A stretch of DNA of 64,000 bases from Endomychus coccineus (Eukaryota > Arthropoda > Insecta > Coleoptera > Endomychidae), in the NCBI GenBank assembly GCA_958510875.1, contig OY294067.1:61950039-62014038 (forward strand), read 5' to 3'. How positions within the stretch are numbered: the stretch's first letter is position 1; every line of letters begins with the position of its first letter. The notes beneath the pieces are model-generated. The model did not search any database and was not told the DNA's origin. It was given only the letters and a program-made list of their open reading frames with translations. A program made the position numbers and the translations under genes. Shown piece after piece: positions 36,160-48,380 of this stretch.

Positions 36160-37400
36160 AAGGGGATGGATCAAAATCATGTTTATAATAAGAGTAGGCA
36201 TAGTAAGTGTAGGGAGAGGCTGTTGGCGTTGGAGCCACTGCATCTCGCCGTTCACGCAGAAGCCCTAAAAGGAGCGTATCGATTCGACCTTATTGGACAA
36301 GGAAAGGTTAACCAAAAAAGCCGGAGCATTCTTGGATTGCTTGGATCACCTGGGCCATTTGGGGATGAGATCCGACAGGATCAAGGTTCACAGCACTTCC
36401 ATACTTTTCACGATTCAAACCTTGAATGAGAGGGAGAACGCTGGGGGCAATCCTCATATGATACCAGGGGATTCCGAATGGTTTACGGAAGGCACCAAGA
36501 CTGAAAAAAAACATCTGCTGGAATAGTCGAGACAACGGACCAAGGAGACATAATTTCTTCGAACCTACGGACACTTGTTACAGAATTCCAAGCAAGAATA
36601 GTAGCAATTACAACACGTGCTCGAATTATTAGGGAGGGTGCCTATGAGAATAGACAAATCACAATCATAGTGAGCTACCTGACAGTTTGTAAGGCACTGG
36701 AGTCATACACAATCACCTCACAATGTGTACTCAATTGTGTGAAAGAACTAACGGCACTAGTAAGGAACACAATAGAGTGAGACCCGTATGGAAGTCTGAG
36801 GAAACCATACGAGAAGGGATTGAAATTGTCGTCGCACTCGCTGAAGCAGGGGCGGAACAACCACTGATTGGACCAGAGCCAACCTGTGGCATTTCTAATG
36901 CCACGACAGAATTTGTAATCCCAAAATGGCTCGAGACAGAGCACCATGCCTACTGGAGGGAACTGCCCCGTATCTCGCACTCCAAGCGGACAAGAAATAT
37001 GGAATCTTCTTGCTGACTGAACACGCTCCATTCAACAAACATCTCTGTACGATGGGTCTGGTACATCACCCCACATGCAGCGGTTGCGACGTAGAAGAAG
37101 AGACACACGTGCATGTGCTTTGTCAGTGCACGTCATACGCGGTTGGTTGTCGAGCATACCTCGGAGACGATAAAACTACAACCGAGGAAATCAGAGGTAT
37201 CCCCTATATCAGGCTACTAAATTTCATAGAATACACGGGACTGATGAGGAGTTAGCAATATGTGAGGGCACAATAGGACTCTAATGATGACCGCAGTGTA
37301 GTGGGGCACCCCCTGGGAAGGAGAACCAACATCACGGGGGAGGGGTTTCAGTCGGCAAGAATCCGGCACACCCGGGGGTCACGTCCCCGAGGCGTCTATG
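36160..37400 (+). pseudogene. Non-LTR element 3' end: RT C-terminus, RNase H, zinc-knuckle tail
   Basis: ALEPLHLAVHAEALKGAYRF at about 36230 is the end of an RT domain. EWFTEGTKTE begins RNase H (TDGSKT block, first catalytic D replaced by E). QARIVAITTRARII (QAEIxAI block) follows after a frameshift, then LTVCKALESYTITSQCVLNC and KELTALVRN. Next is REGIEIVVALAEAGAEQPLI and GPEPTCGIS, then LLTEHAPFNKHLCTMGL, with CSGCDVEEETHVHVLCQC as the C-terminal Cys/His tail, ending LLNFIEYTGLMRS at 37255. The region around 37330-37400 (AAGAATCCGGCACACCCGGG) matches the GC-rich 3' UTR style of such elements. The N-terminal parts are lost. Confidence 0.78.
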
Positions 37401-37704
37401 CGAGATTTCCCCTCCTCTACGCAGAAAATAATAAATTTTATCCACAGTCCGCAGGGTGCTTCACTATTACCACTGTTATGGAGCATAGCAATAGATGAGC
37501 TCTCATATCGTAGGATACGTCATCCTGCTATTAGAAAGATTTGAGACGATTGTATGCGATCTGATGCAGATTCTTCAAAACTATCGAAAGTTGGTGTGAA
37601 GACAACTTTTTGTGAATGTTAACTCGTAAAAATAGAGCAAAATAGATTCCGAACTCTCCTGCGAAATGCAAATGCAAAATGGGGTACGGAAGTGTAAAGT
37701 AAAA

Positions 37705-37827
37705 ATCTTCTGTTTTTAAAGTGCCGAAAGATGCGGAAATGCGAAAAAGTGGATGCTTGCGATTCCGGATAGAAATCGTTCTAACGAGGTCTTTTATGTG
37801 TGCGAGCATCACTTCGTTATTTTTAAG
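37705..37827 (+). pseudogene. THAP zinc-finger fragment
   Basis: SVFKVPKDAEMR, then after a one-base shift in an A run KKWMLAIPDRNRSNEVFYVC and EHHF, match the core of a THAP domain (VPKD...RKKW...C..HF). The N-terminal C-x-C pair is not visible. A GTGAGT donor follows at 37828. It may be a relic of a THAP-bearing transposase or an exon of a host THAP gene. The single frameshift favours a pseudogene. Confidence 0.55.
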
Positions 37828-37829
37828 GT

Positions 37830-39239
37830 GAGTAATACATTTTGACAAGAGCAACAGTTCTATTCCTCTCTCAAATCAGAATAGTAAATATTGCGTACGA
37901 GAAAAATTATTTTACTTAATAATGTGATTGTTGCCATACTTCAATCCAAGCGCTAGCTGGTGGCTGAGCGAGAGACTACCAGTTTGGCGACATGTAAGAG
38001 ACTCATGTCAAACATAGAGTTCCCAGACCGTGATACCGATTCATCAAATGTCAAAATGTACCACAGAGTGAAAATGTAAGCGCTTGCGCGGGTGTTTACT
38101 CTAGAGATCTAAACATTGTATACCCAAAAATACCATATGCTATACTCCAATCGGAAATGTGAGCGATTTGAATCATCCGAGCTGCAATACTAGAAATAAG
38201 CACGAACAAGACCGACCACCTCCAAACTAATATCAGAAACCCACAACACCTTAAGCCCAGCAGCTGCGAGACGACAGCACCTACTCCGCTGTCAGTCAGG
38301 AAAGATTATTCCATATAGATGGAAGTGTAAGTTTTGTATTATATCTTTCATTTGAAATCCTATATTTAAGCATATTAAGGGATTAGTTTGATTGGGACGG
38401 TATTGGCGCACGAGCTCATGTTTGAGGTTCGACCGCGATCACTTTTTCATTAATTTTTTTTTCTTAATTTATGAAATCAGTGATTTCTGTGTTTTATTCC
38501 CAGGGTGGTAATATTTCGTAAATATCAATTATGAAAAATTGCACAAGCGAAAGTGAAGTTCATGTTGAAGTGTCAAAGTCGAGAATTAGTAACGCCAACC
38601 GTTAACAGCTTAAAATCCTTAGAATTAGCGTTTCGAATGAAGCTTGGAACAGATGCAGAATATAAAATAAATTTATACGCAATAAGGTAGTAACATATGC
38701 TTTTGTAACCTCCAAATAGGTTGAGAAGCAATCCATTACTTACCTCACTTTCCCGGCTAGGTGTAACGTCTATTTCCCTACCTGAATATGTAATGAATTA
38801 AATTGTAATACAAATATTTCAAATTCTAAAATATCTATATTATATAATAGTCTATTAATATAACAAGAACAACAAATAAAAAATTGAAATAACAAACAAC
38901 AACAAGAACAACAAATAATAAAAATTTACTGCGTATTTATGTACATACTATAACCTTCGGTTTTCTTCTTCAGCATATGATAGCAACCAAGAACTAAAAA
39001 TCAATCAAACAAATATAAAATCAGAAAAACCATTTCATCTATTTTATAAAGAGTCATTTGTACTAATTATGGAAATTTTCCAATTCCATTCAAACCTTAT
39101 GATTATATATTTTAATATTATAATTTTAATTCATCATGTACCCAATTGTATTTATATTAGAGATCGTTGAACAGTCAGTTGTGTCTATCACGTTTCCAAT
39201 AATTCAAATTTAATTAAACATTTTGTATTAGCAAGTATA
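37830..39239. other. No gene seen
   Basis: AT-rich sequence, slightly GC-richer at 38050-38330. No coding signature. Confidence 0.45.
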
Positions 39240-40080
39240 GTATCTTATTTATTCACCCAACCCTAGGTAGTGTTAGATAAGAGTTAACATATGCACTAAA
39301 AACAGTAATTCGTTCACCTAAGTATAAATCCAACACTAGTTAGTATAGAATTTGAATAAATATACACAAAAACAGTGTTTTGATCACTTCAGTCAGTCTA
39401 AATAAACGAACAGGTAGTGCAGAGTGAACATACAACAATAACAGTATGAATCCAACACTAGGTATTGCAGAATTACAGTTAGTATACATTGAACACAGCG
39501 TTTTGTTTCCTTTAGTAAGTGTAAACTCAAGACTGTATAGTGCAGAATTAGAGTTAAGATACAGACAGTGTAAATTCAATAATATGTCATGCAGAACTAG
39601 AGTTCACATGAGCAATTAGAATTAATATACATCAAAAACAGTGTTTTGTTCACTTTAGTTCATGTAAACCAAATACTAGGTGCAGAACTAGAGTTAACAT
39701 ACACTAAAAACAGTGTAAATTCAACACTAGATAGTACATAACTAGAGCTAACATACACTAAAACAGTTTAAATTCAATAGTGCAGATCTAGAGAAAACAA
39801 TAATTTGTTCACCTATGCTAATGCGAATCCAACACTAGGTAGTGCACAATTTTAGTCAATACACACTAAAAATAGTGTATTGTTCACTTTAATCGGTGTA
39901 AATCTAACACTATAGAGTGCATAACATATAGAGTTAACATACACTAAAACTAGTGTAAATTTTGACATTAGGTAGTGCTGAATTAGAGTTAATATACACT
40001 AAAAAAATTCTACTTTTAATACACGTACATTTGATTATTCACACATCTTAGGGTTGCTTAGTGTATATTACACTAGCTAG
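39240..40080. repeat. Diverged satellite-like array
   Basis: About a dozen imperfect repeats share the words CACTAGGTAGTGCAGAA, TAGAGTTAACATACACTAAA and AACAGTGT. Longer units (~80 bp) contain an extra TTTTGTTCACTTTAGT stretch; shorter ones (~55 bp) go straight to GTGTAAATTCAACAC, so the order is mixed rather than a simple tandem. The right end has the palindromic TAGTGTATATTACACTA (about 40058-40074). No coding content. Confidence 0.75.
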
Positions 40081-40084
40081 ATTT

Positions 40085-41349
40085 GTGATAAACACTGGCT
40101 TTGTTGTCTCTCATCTGTCATGGTATAAAAGAAACTCCAAATAAGGCGACTCTTTAACTTTAACGGTAATGTGACGTTACCATTAGATTTAAACTAGATG
40201 CGTTGAACGTTTTTAGTGTTCTCTATAGTGAAAATCTCACTGTAAATGTATTACTCTGTATATAGTGTGTATGTTTGTGGCAATTCAAAAGTGCCAGTTT
40301 AGTCAACACTGGTCAGATTTTCTTCTGAAATGTTGGCATACATTCACCAAAGTGAATGAATAAATAATGATGAAATATGAGCAACATATATTAATTATAT
40401 TATTTTACTGAAAAAAAAATTCAGTTCGAATAAGGAAAAAAGAAAAAATGCAACTTCTCACCCTACGAATTCGAGAAGAATCTAAATGATATCTTGTAAA
40501 AATAGTACTAATAAAAATGCGGTCTTCCTTATTCGCCTATAATAATCTAATTTAGTTTCAACCTTCAACAAATTAATTTGTTCAGCATATCTCAACATGT
40601 TTTTTTAGAACTCATTCACTTGAGGCAACCTACATTCTAAAAAATATGAGATTGTTACGGTGTCCCTGCGAGAGCAAGAGAAGCTATCAACCTGAGAGCA
40701 GGTAGAGATTTAGGATTTGTTAGAAGAATCCGCATTTTCGAGAAATAGAGACGGTATTCATGGGAACTGTGCATTGTTCGCGGAATGACGCATCGGGCAA
40801 TGACAGATCACCTTGGCATTGGTGGCCAGACCCACATAGTTCTTTCATAGCTACCCGATAATCTCGTGACCCTGATATTGACTTTCAGTACCCAAGTAAA
40901 CTGTCTGCTGTTATAGAGTTAATTTATTTATTGATCTAGGAATAGATACTTATGGATATAATAAAAGCATTTCTCGATCTTATCATACAAGGTGCTTCCA
41001 ATATTTCGTTTAGTAATAGTGATAAATGATAACAATGAATAGCTTCTGTAGTACTTTCTCCTCCATGCCTATATAATAGTCAACAAATAATAAGGGGGCT
41101 GATTTGGATTGATGATAAATAATAAAATGTCTATTCGATGAATGTAGCCATTACTTTGTTATAGTTTATGGGCATAATGAGAATAAAATTTGGATTCAGT
41201 TTGATAATGATGAGATCAGCAGTCACAATTATCATTGGACGTAGTTTATGTATAACTCGACCAAGCGTCAAATTCGATTTTTTGGGTTTATGGCTCCATC
41301 TGGCGACCAAAGATGTTATCTATCTAACAAAAATCATTGGAGGCTAGAA
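40085..41349. other. No gene seen
   Basis: Mixed AT-rich spacer. A patch at 40660-40850 has intermediate GC but no recognised motif. Confidence 0.45.
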
Positions 41350-41500
41350 ATCTGTATTGTAGGAGTTACTTCAAGTTAACAACACAAATCGTTTAAGTGT
41401 GTGGAATTTTGTAAACTAGTGACGTCAAGTAATCCAAAGGATTCAAATCAGGTGATCTGGGAGATCAGGCTTGTGGTCACATCCAGAAATCGCCACGCAA
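41350..41500 (-). pseudogene. Mariner/Tc1-type transposase scrap
   Basis: The minus strand encodes SPRSPDLNPLDY, the conserved box around the third catalytic residue of mariner-like transposases, followed by decayed sequence. Nothing else of the element is recognisable. Confidence 0.5.
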
Positions 41501-42479
41501 CCAAACTAAAGTGCAGTTCAAAATGAACAAGATCTAAGAAACACGATATTTGAATCGTGCGCCGTCCTTAACTAGACATAAGGTATATTCGAAAGAGTTC
41601 GTCAATCGATGTTGAGGCGAATTAATGCATGCGTTGCAGTAGGCGGTGGTCATTTTCAGCAGTTATTGTAAATACTATTAACTTATTTGTAGAAGTATTT
41701 CAGTCTCAGTCTTATGAATGATCTAAGTTAGTCACATCACAATACAATCAATGAAAGGTCCATTTCATCACTTATTTTTTGAAATTCAACTTACAAAATT
41801 CCAACGCAGGTTTAACTGGTTTTTTCCAAAACGGCTGCTTTCAGCGACACGTACTAAGAGTACCTTTTGTACGTGAAATTGAATGGAGAATACGTGTATT
41901 TAGTAAAAAATGACATACAGTGTGACACAGAAAAATTATGATTAGTTCAATTCAGGTACAACACTGTATGTGGCGCCCTCTAACATTAAGAAAGAAGCAT
42001 AGTAAATATTTGAGTTTCTCATCATTGCCCATTGCCATGTTATTGAACAAAAATATAATCAAAAAATTGAATAAAAACTTTTTTTTGGACGCCCTGTATC
42101 TCAAGAACCAAGCCGTTGGGAAACCATGTTCATGTGAACTTTTTCTCTCGAAATTAGTCAAAGATTCATTTTTCAATGTTTGTACAAGTACTCAATAAAC
42201 ATCCTGTATATAACGATGACAAATTGGATATTGTATTGTTTTTGTTGAATCATACCACTTCAGATTTCAGCAATCAACTGCATAAACATATCGCTAGTGA
42301 AAGCGGTCACTTTGTAATAATCATATTGATAAAGTAACACACCTTTTACTTTGTTGTTTACATATCACTTACATTATAGAAACAAAACGATTCAAATTGA
42401 TATGGCATCATCATTATCTGTATCATTTTGAAAATGATGCTCTAGCTATTGAAACTGTTCCAAGTCACGTTAGTCACTG

Positions 42480-42770
42480 AATCCTGAGAAAGTAAGTATC
42501 ATACTTCAGGCAGCAGGCGCACTCTTCAGCACTAAGGAGTCGGCTGTCAGAACTATCTTGAACCGGCTCATGTCTATCATTGGAGGCCCAAAACAGAGGG
42601 AAAGAGCGCTTTTAATTGTCATCGGTGATTACGTCAATCCTCACGTATGACATCGCCACCTGGGCGGGCTCAAGACACACAAAATCACGGAGGAAAGTGG
42701 AATGAGTCCACCAGTTCCTAGTGCCTACCGCATAGTGTCCGAGGTTGTCAGTGGCACATTAACTTTGTTA
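42480..42770 (+). pseudogene. Non-LTR RT scrap in duplicated unit 1
   Basis: AAGALFSTKESAVRTILNRL then MSIIGGPKQRERALL and, after decay, PSAYRIVSEVVSGT match the post-palm region of R1/I-type non-LTR RTs (LxRLMPNxGGP...LL and AYRTVS). No catalytic box is present. Confidence 0.6.
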
Positions 42771-43434
42771 GGGGCCCTAGACAAGACACATCTGTACTGT
42801 ACCATACTCCCTCCCTCTCCTGCAGATACAAAATAATACAAAATCGATGTGTCAAATTACAAATGATAAGAAGACATTCAGGCAATTCAATAATTCTTAA
42901 TATTTAATATATTCTTATAAGATTTTTGATTTTTATTAATATTAAATAAGTAATAAATAATACATACTAGTAAGTATAAATGATTCTTGTTCTTGTGAGT
43001 GTTCTTCTGGGACAAAACAAAACATTAACAAAACAGAGTACACACGTGAACAAGGGTTGTGTCAGCTTCAGTGATCTGTTCAACGTCAAACCCTACTGTA
43101 ACTTTTGTGATCTGTCGATCGTTGCTATTTGTTGTCTTTAATGAGCCAAAGTGTGATCGCTCCAGATTATTAAGTTTTGCAGTAGCAAAATATCATGTGT
43201 GTAACTTGTGAATTCTGATTCTATAAGTGTTACGAACTGTGAATATTTACTAACTACGTCGCAAGATCGAGTAAAGATTTTTCTAACATCTGTAGCCAAT
43301 TGCTCAATTTAATTACGAATGTTTCCTACGGCATTGAGAGAGTGAATCACTGTTTAGCTCTGTGTGTTGCCATGTAGGGGTTCTCCTATTCTGTGACGAT
43401 CTGAAAAGCGCCATTTTCCTATTCAGCTATTATA

Positions 43435-44587
43435 CCGGGATATCAAAAATTATGTTGGTCAAGGGTGGTTGTGGAATCTAAAACGTGTGTCTTAACTTTA
43501 TGTTTGAAATAATTATGTCATTGTCACACTGACATCATCAATAACCTACAAATTTCATACCTATTTATTTCAGTTGTAAAACAATAATGAACTACAAATT
43601 ATGACATAATTATGTGAACTTTGAACCTTTTCAGAGGTCGTGATAGCCACAATCTGGGTCAAAAACTGTTTTGAAATAGTTAATTTTCCGTAAATCGAAT
43701 GACGTTCACGTGAAAAGTCCGTAGCACGCGAGTTAGAAAAGTGCAAACTGGTTGTAGCTAATACGGCTTTACGACGACTTTTCGCGTGCCGTTTTCAGTC
43801 CATGTAGTTAGATTTAGAATCGGACCGTGCCCGACGGCCATTCCTTTTTCGATAAATCTCCATTAAATAGGAAAATTCAATTAAAACAGTTTGAGCTATT
43901 CTCAGATCTCAGCTACGCATGTCTAACCTGCGACGTACCAAAGGGAATTTTCTCGCGACTAAGATATACACGAAGCGGGTAAAAGCTAGCCGCCCATAGC
44001 CAAAAACACTTTATTACAACTAGCGCCGGTCGCACAAGGCAAGAAACGGCCCCAAATTAACAAGACCGAGGTAAAATGTATAAACTCTAACATACGCGCA
44101 GCGAGCTCCTCGAGGCATATGTCAAAATGATTTCGTTCGTAGCTAATCACCTAGAATGTCTGGCGTTCATGCAATTATGTTTTTAGATAATTCGAACCTT
44201 CTAATTTCGATAGCCCACGTGAAAATTCCGGAGTCCAAAGCGCTAAAGACTTCTGAGTGTTCAATATTCGTATAAAAAGGATACCGCACACTTTAGTAGG
44301 GAAAGTGGCCCCCTGTCGAATTGGCTGAATTTTTGATATGTTATAGTCCAAGTCATTCCGAACAAAAAGATCAATGAGCACAACTTTTTCTATAGGCTGG
44401 TTTTGGCGCTAGAGGCCAATGAAAACTTTCATTTGTTCTTCATTGTTAAACAACACGAAACGTTATCCTGGATAATAATCACTTTTCCGAATAATCAAGA
44501 TCTAAACAGTCATTAATATGAGATACTATTAGAAGTATTGTTCATTGATGTCACTATAGGTGATCAATTATAGAGTGTGTTCCAGCT
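43435..44587 (+). repeat. Extra copy of the transposon left end (duplicated unit 1)
   Basis: Same sequence as 46376-47528, starting CCGGGATATCAAAAATTATG. It lacks any transposase of its own because the duplication breakpoint (44838) lies before the coding region. Confidence 0.85.
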
Positions 44588-45420
44588 ACCTACAATTTTT
44601 AAAGTGCAATAATTCGAAAATGGTTACAAATCGTCTTAGGGATCTACAATGAAAAAATGTTTATGAATCCTATTCTACACCGTATTCTACATCACATAGT
44701 CGAAAAATATAAGGAGTGTTCCTTTTAAAAGAAATCGAAAGTTATATTCGAAAAGTTCCGTACCTACTGAAAAATGTTGTTCGACCATCCTGAATAATTT
44801 TAGGCCATGAAAAAGAATGAGAAATATTGCAAGTCTGTATTTAGTAAAAAATGACATACAGTGTGACACAGAAAAATTATGATTAGTTCAATTCAGGTAC
44901 AACACTGTATGTGGCGCCCTCTAACATTAAGAAAGAAGCATAGTAAATATTTGAGTTTCTCATCATTGCCCATTGCCATGTTATTGAACAAAAATATAAT
45001 CAAAAAATTGAATAAAAACTTTTTTTTGGACGCCCTGTATCTCAAGAACCAAGCCGTTGGGAAACCATGTTCATGTGAACTTTTTCTCTCGAAATTAGTC
45101 AAAGATTCATTTTTCAATGTTTGTACAAGTACTCAATAAACATCCTGTATATAACGATGACAAATTGGATATTGTATTGTTTTTGTTGAATCATACCACT
45201 TCAGATTTCAGCAATCAACTGCATAAACATATCGCTAGTGAAAGCGGTCACTTTGTAATAATCATATTGATAAAGTAACACACCTTTTACTTTGTTGTTT
45301 ACATATCACTTACATTATAGAAACAAAACGATTCAAATTGATATGGCATCATCATTATCTGTATCATTTTGAAAATGATGCTCTAGCTATTGAAACTGTT
45401 CCAAGTCACGTTAGTCACTG

Positions 45421-45711
45421 AATCCTGAGAAAGTAAGTATCATACTTCAGGCAGCAGGCGCACTCTTCAGCACTAAGGAGTCGGCTGTCAGAACTATCTT
45501 GAACCGGCTCATGTCTATCATTGGAGGCCCAAAACAGAGGGAAAGAGCGCTTTTAATTGTCATCGGTGATTACGTCAATCCTCACGTATGACATCGCCAC
45601 CTGGGCGGGCTCAAGACACACAAAATCACGGAGGAAAGTGGAATGAGTCCACCAGTTCCTAGTGCCTACCGCATAGTGTCCGAGGTTGTCAGTGGCACAT
45701 TAACTTTGTTA
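45421..45711 (+). pseudogene. Non-LTR RT scrap in duplicated unit 2
   Basis: Copy of 42480-42770 created by the tandem duplication. Confidence 0.6.
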
Positions 45712-46375
45712 GGGGCCCTAGACAAGACACATCTGTACTGTACCATACTCCCTCCCTCTCCTGCAGATACAAAATAATACAAAATCGATGTGTCAAATTA
45801 CAAATGATAAGAAGACATTCAGGCAATTCAATAATTCTTAATATTTAATATATTCTTATAAGATTTTTGATTTTTATTAATATTAAATAAGTAATAAATA
45901 ATACATACTAGTAAGTATAAATGATTCTTGTTCTTGTGAGTGTTCTTCTGGGACAAAACAAAACATTAACAAAACAGAGTACACACGTGAACAAGGGTTG
46001 TGTCAGCTTCAGTGATCTGTTCAACGTCAAACCCTACTGTAACTTTTGTGATCTGTCGATCGTTGCTATTTGTTGTCTTTAATGAGCCAAAGTGTGATCG
46101 CTCCAGATTATTAAGTTTTGCAGTAGCAAAATATCATGTGTGTAACTTGTGAATTCTGATTCTATAAGTGTTACGAACTGTGAATATTTACTAACTACGT
46201 CGCAAGATCGAGTAAAGATTTTTCTAACATCTGTAGCCAATTGCTCAATTTAATTACGAATGTTTCCTACGGCATTGAGAGAGTGAATCACTGTTTAGCT
46301 CTGTGTGTTGCCATGTAGGGGTTCTCCTATTCTGTGACGATCTGAAAAGCGCCATTTTCCTATTCAGCTATTATA

Positions 46376-47528
46376 CCGGGATATCAAAAATTATGTTGGT
46401 CAAGGGTGGTTGTGGAATCTAAAACGTGTGTCTTAACTTTATGTTTGAAATAATTATGTCATTGTCACACTGACATCATCAATAACCTACAAATTTCATA
46501 CCTATTTATTTCAGTTGTAAAACAATAATGAACTACAAATTATGACATAATTATGTGAACTTTGAACCTTTTCAGAGGTCGTGATAGCCACAATCTGGGT
46601 CAAAAACTGTTTTGAAATAGTTAATTTTCCGTAAATCGAATGACGTTCACGTGAAAAGTCCGTAGCACGCGAGTTAGAAAAGTGCAAACTGGTTGTAGCT
46701 AATACGGCTTTACGACGACTTTTCGCGTGCCGTTTTCAGTCCATGTAGTTAGATTTAGAATCGGACCGTGCCCGACGGCCATTCCTTTTTCGATAAATCT
46801 CCATTAAATAGGAAAATTCAATTAAAACAGTTTGAGCTATTCTCAGATCTCAGCTACGCATGTCTAACCTGCGACGTACCAAAGGGAATTTTCTCGCGAC
46901 TAAGATATACACGAAGCGGGTAAAAGCTAGCCGCCCATAGCCAAAAACACTTTATTACAACTAGCGCCGGTCGCACAAGGCAAGAAACGGCCCCAAATTA
47001 ACAAGACCGAGGTAAAATGTATAAACTCTAACATACGCGCAGCGAGCTCCTCGAGGCATATGTCAAAATGATTTCGTTCGTAGCTAATCACCTAGAATGT
47101 CTGGCGTTCATGCAATTATGTTTTTAGATAATTCGAACCTTCTAATTTCGATAGCCCACGTGAAAATTCCGGAGTCCAAAGCGCTAAAGACTTCTGAGTG
47201 TTCAATATTCGTATAAAAAGGATACCGCACACTTTAGTAGGGAAAGTGGCCCCCTGTCGAATTGGCTGAATTTTTGATATGTTATAGTCCAAGTCATTCC
47301 GAACAAAAAGATCAATGAGCACAACTTTTTCTATAGGCTGGTTTTGGCGCTAGAGGCCAATGAAAACTTTCATTTGTTCTTCATTGTTAAACAACACGAA
47401 ACGTTATCCTGGATAATAATCACTTTTCCGAATAATCAAGATCTAAACAGTCATTAATATGAGATACTATTAGAAGTATTGTTCATTGATGTCACTATAG
47501 GTGATCAATTATAGAGTGTGTTCCAGCT
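46376..47528 (+). repeat. Left inverted end of the transposon
   Basis: It pairs with 50923-50496. The outer block 46376-46465 and the inner block (about 47215-47528) match the right end. The middle section is unique to the left side and contains GC-rich words such as TCGCGCGAAAAG-like palindromic scraps, but no frame. Confidence 0.7.
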
Positions 47529-47779
47529 ACCTACAATTTTTAAAGTGCAATAATTCGAAAATGGTTACAAATCGTCTTAGGGATCTACAATGAAAAAATG
47601 TTTATGAATCCTATTCTACACCGTATTCTACATCACATAGTCGAAAAATATAAGGAGTGTTCCTTTTAAAAGAAATCGAAAGTTATATTCGAAAAGTTCC
47701 GTACCTACTGAAAAATGTTGTTCGACCATCCTGAATAATTTTAGGCCATGAAAAAGAATGAGAAATATTGCAAGTCTGT

Positions 47780-48350
47780 CTATAAAATGGCCTTTTTTTT
47801 CTTTCTAAATCTATCATCTTAACGTCAGGGATTTTCAAGGTATGCATCTGCAAATGGACTACCCAATTTCGACCAAAAAGTTGTAACGTCCAAGTGATTC
47901 AGAGACAATCAATAATAGTAGGTGTAGTGGTGAATGGAGGTTATGTAGATGTTTGAAAAATTCACTAATATATATCATTATCATTATTTTTATTATTATT
48001 ATTAATGATATTTCTTTTTAAAATAATGCACTTCACCTTCCAAATCGATTTTTTTCGTATCGCCCTGTAAATGCAAAACATTCTTTTGCTAGATTCTGTT
48101 GTCTAGTTAACTTTCGTTTTCAAGTCGATATCACAATAGAACAACTCTAGAAATCGAAAAACACACTATTGCCCCACCCTGTATAAAAATATAGTCCAGA
48201 TTTCTTTTAAAAATGTTTTATTCATCCTCGAACTTGAAGGGTACCTACTGGATAATATGAAAACATTGCATCCCTTTACTGCAGAAAAACACATTTTTCT
48301 GTAGATGGCTTTGGAAATGATGTCAAAGTTTCTAGCAAGGTTTTGTTTGT
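47780..48350. other. Untranslated left interior of the transposon
   Basis: AT-rich sequence inside the element between the duplication breakpoint and the transposase start. It has a few CCCTGTA words (48064 and 48178) that also recur near 50160. Confidence 0.5.
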
Positions 48351-48380
48351 TTGTTACTTCATGTCAATATAAAGTTGAAT

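Larger units (their letters stand above)
41895..47779 (+). repeat. Direct tandem duplication, period 2,941 bp
   Basis: 41895-44838 and 44836-47779 are direct copies. I noticed no difference when reading them side by side. All three junctions carry TGT (41895-41897, 44836-44838, 47777-47779), a 3-bp microhomology. Each unit holds about 1.54 kb of flank, including an RT relic, plus the left 1.40 kb of the long-TIR transposon. The left breakpoint lies in flanking DNA and the right one inside the transposon, so duplication followed insertion. An assembly artefact is the main alternative. Confidence 0.9.

Noticed and set aside
37672..37690. GCAAAATGGGGTAC resembling the possible pogo-like TIR near 18430
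   Set aside because: Only about 14 bp match, no partner end and no transposase; probably coincidence next to the THAP fragment.
41938..42198. 86-codon frame repeated at 44879-45139
   Set aside because: The repetition is due to the 2,941-bp duplication, not conservation; the peptide has no recognisable feature.
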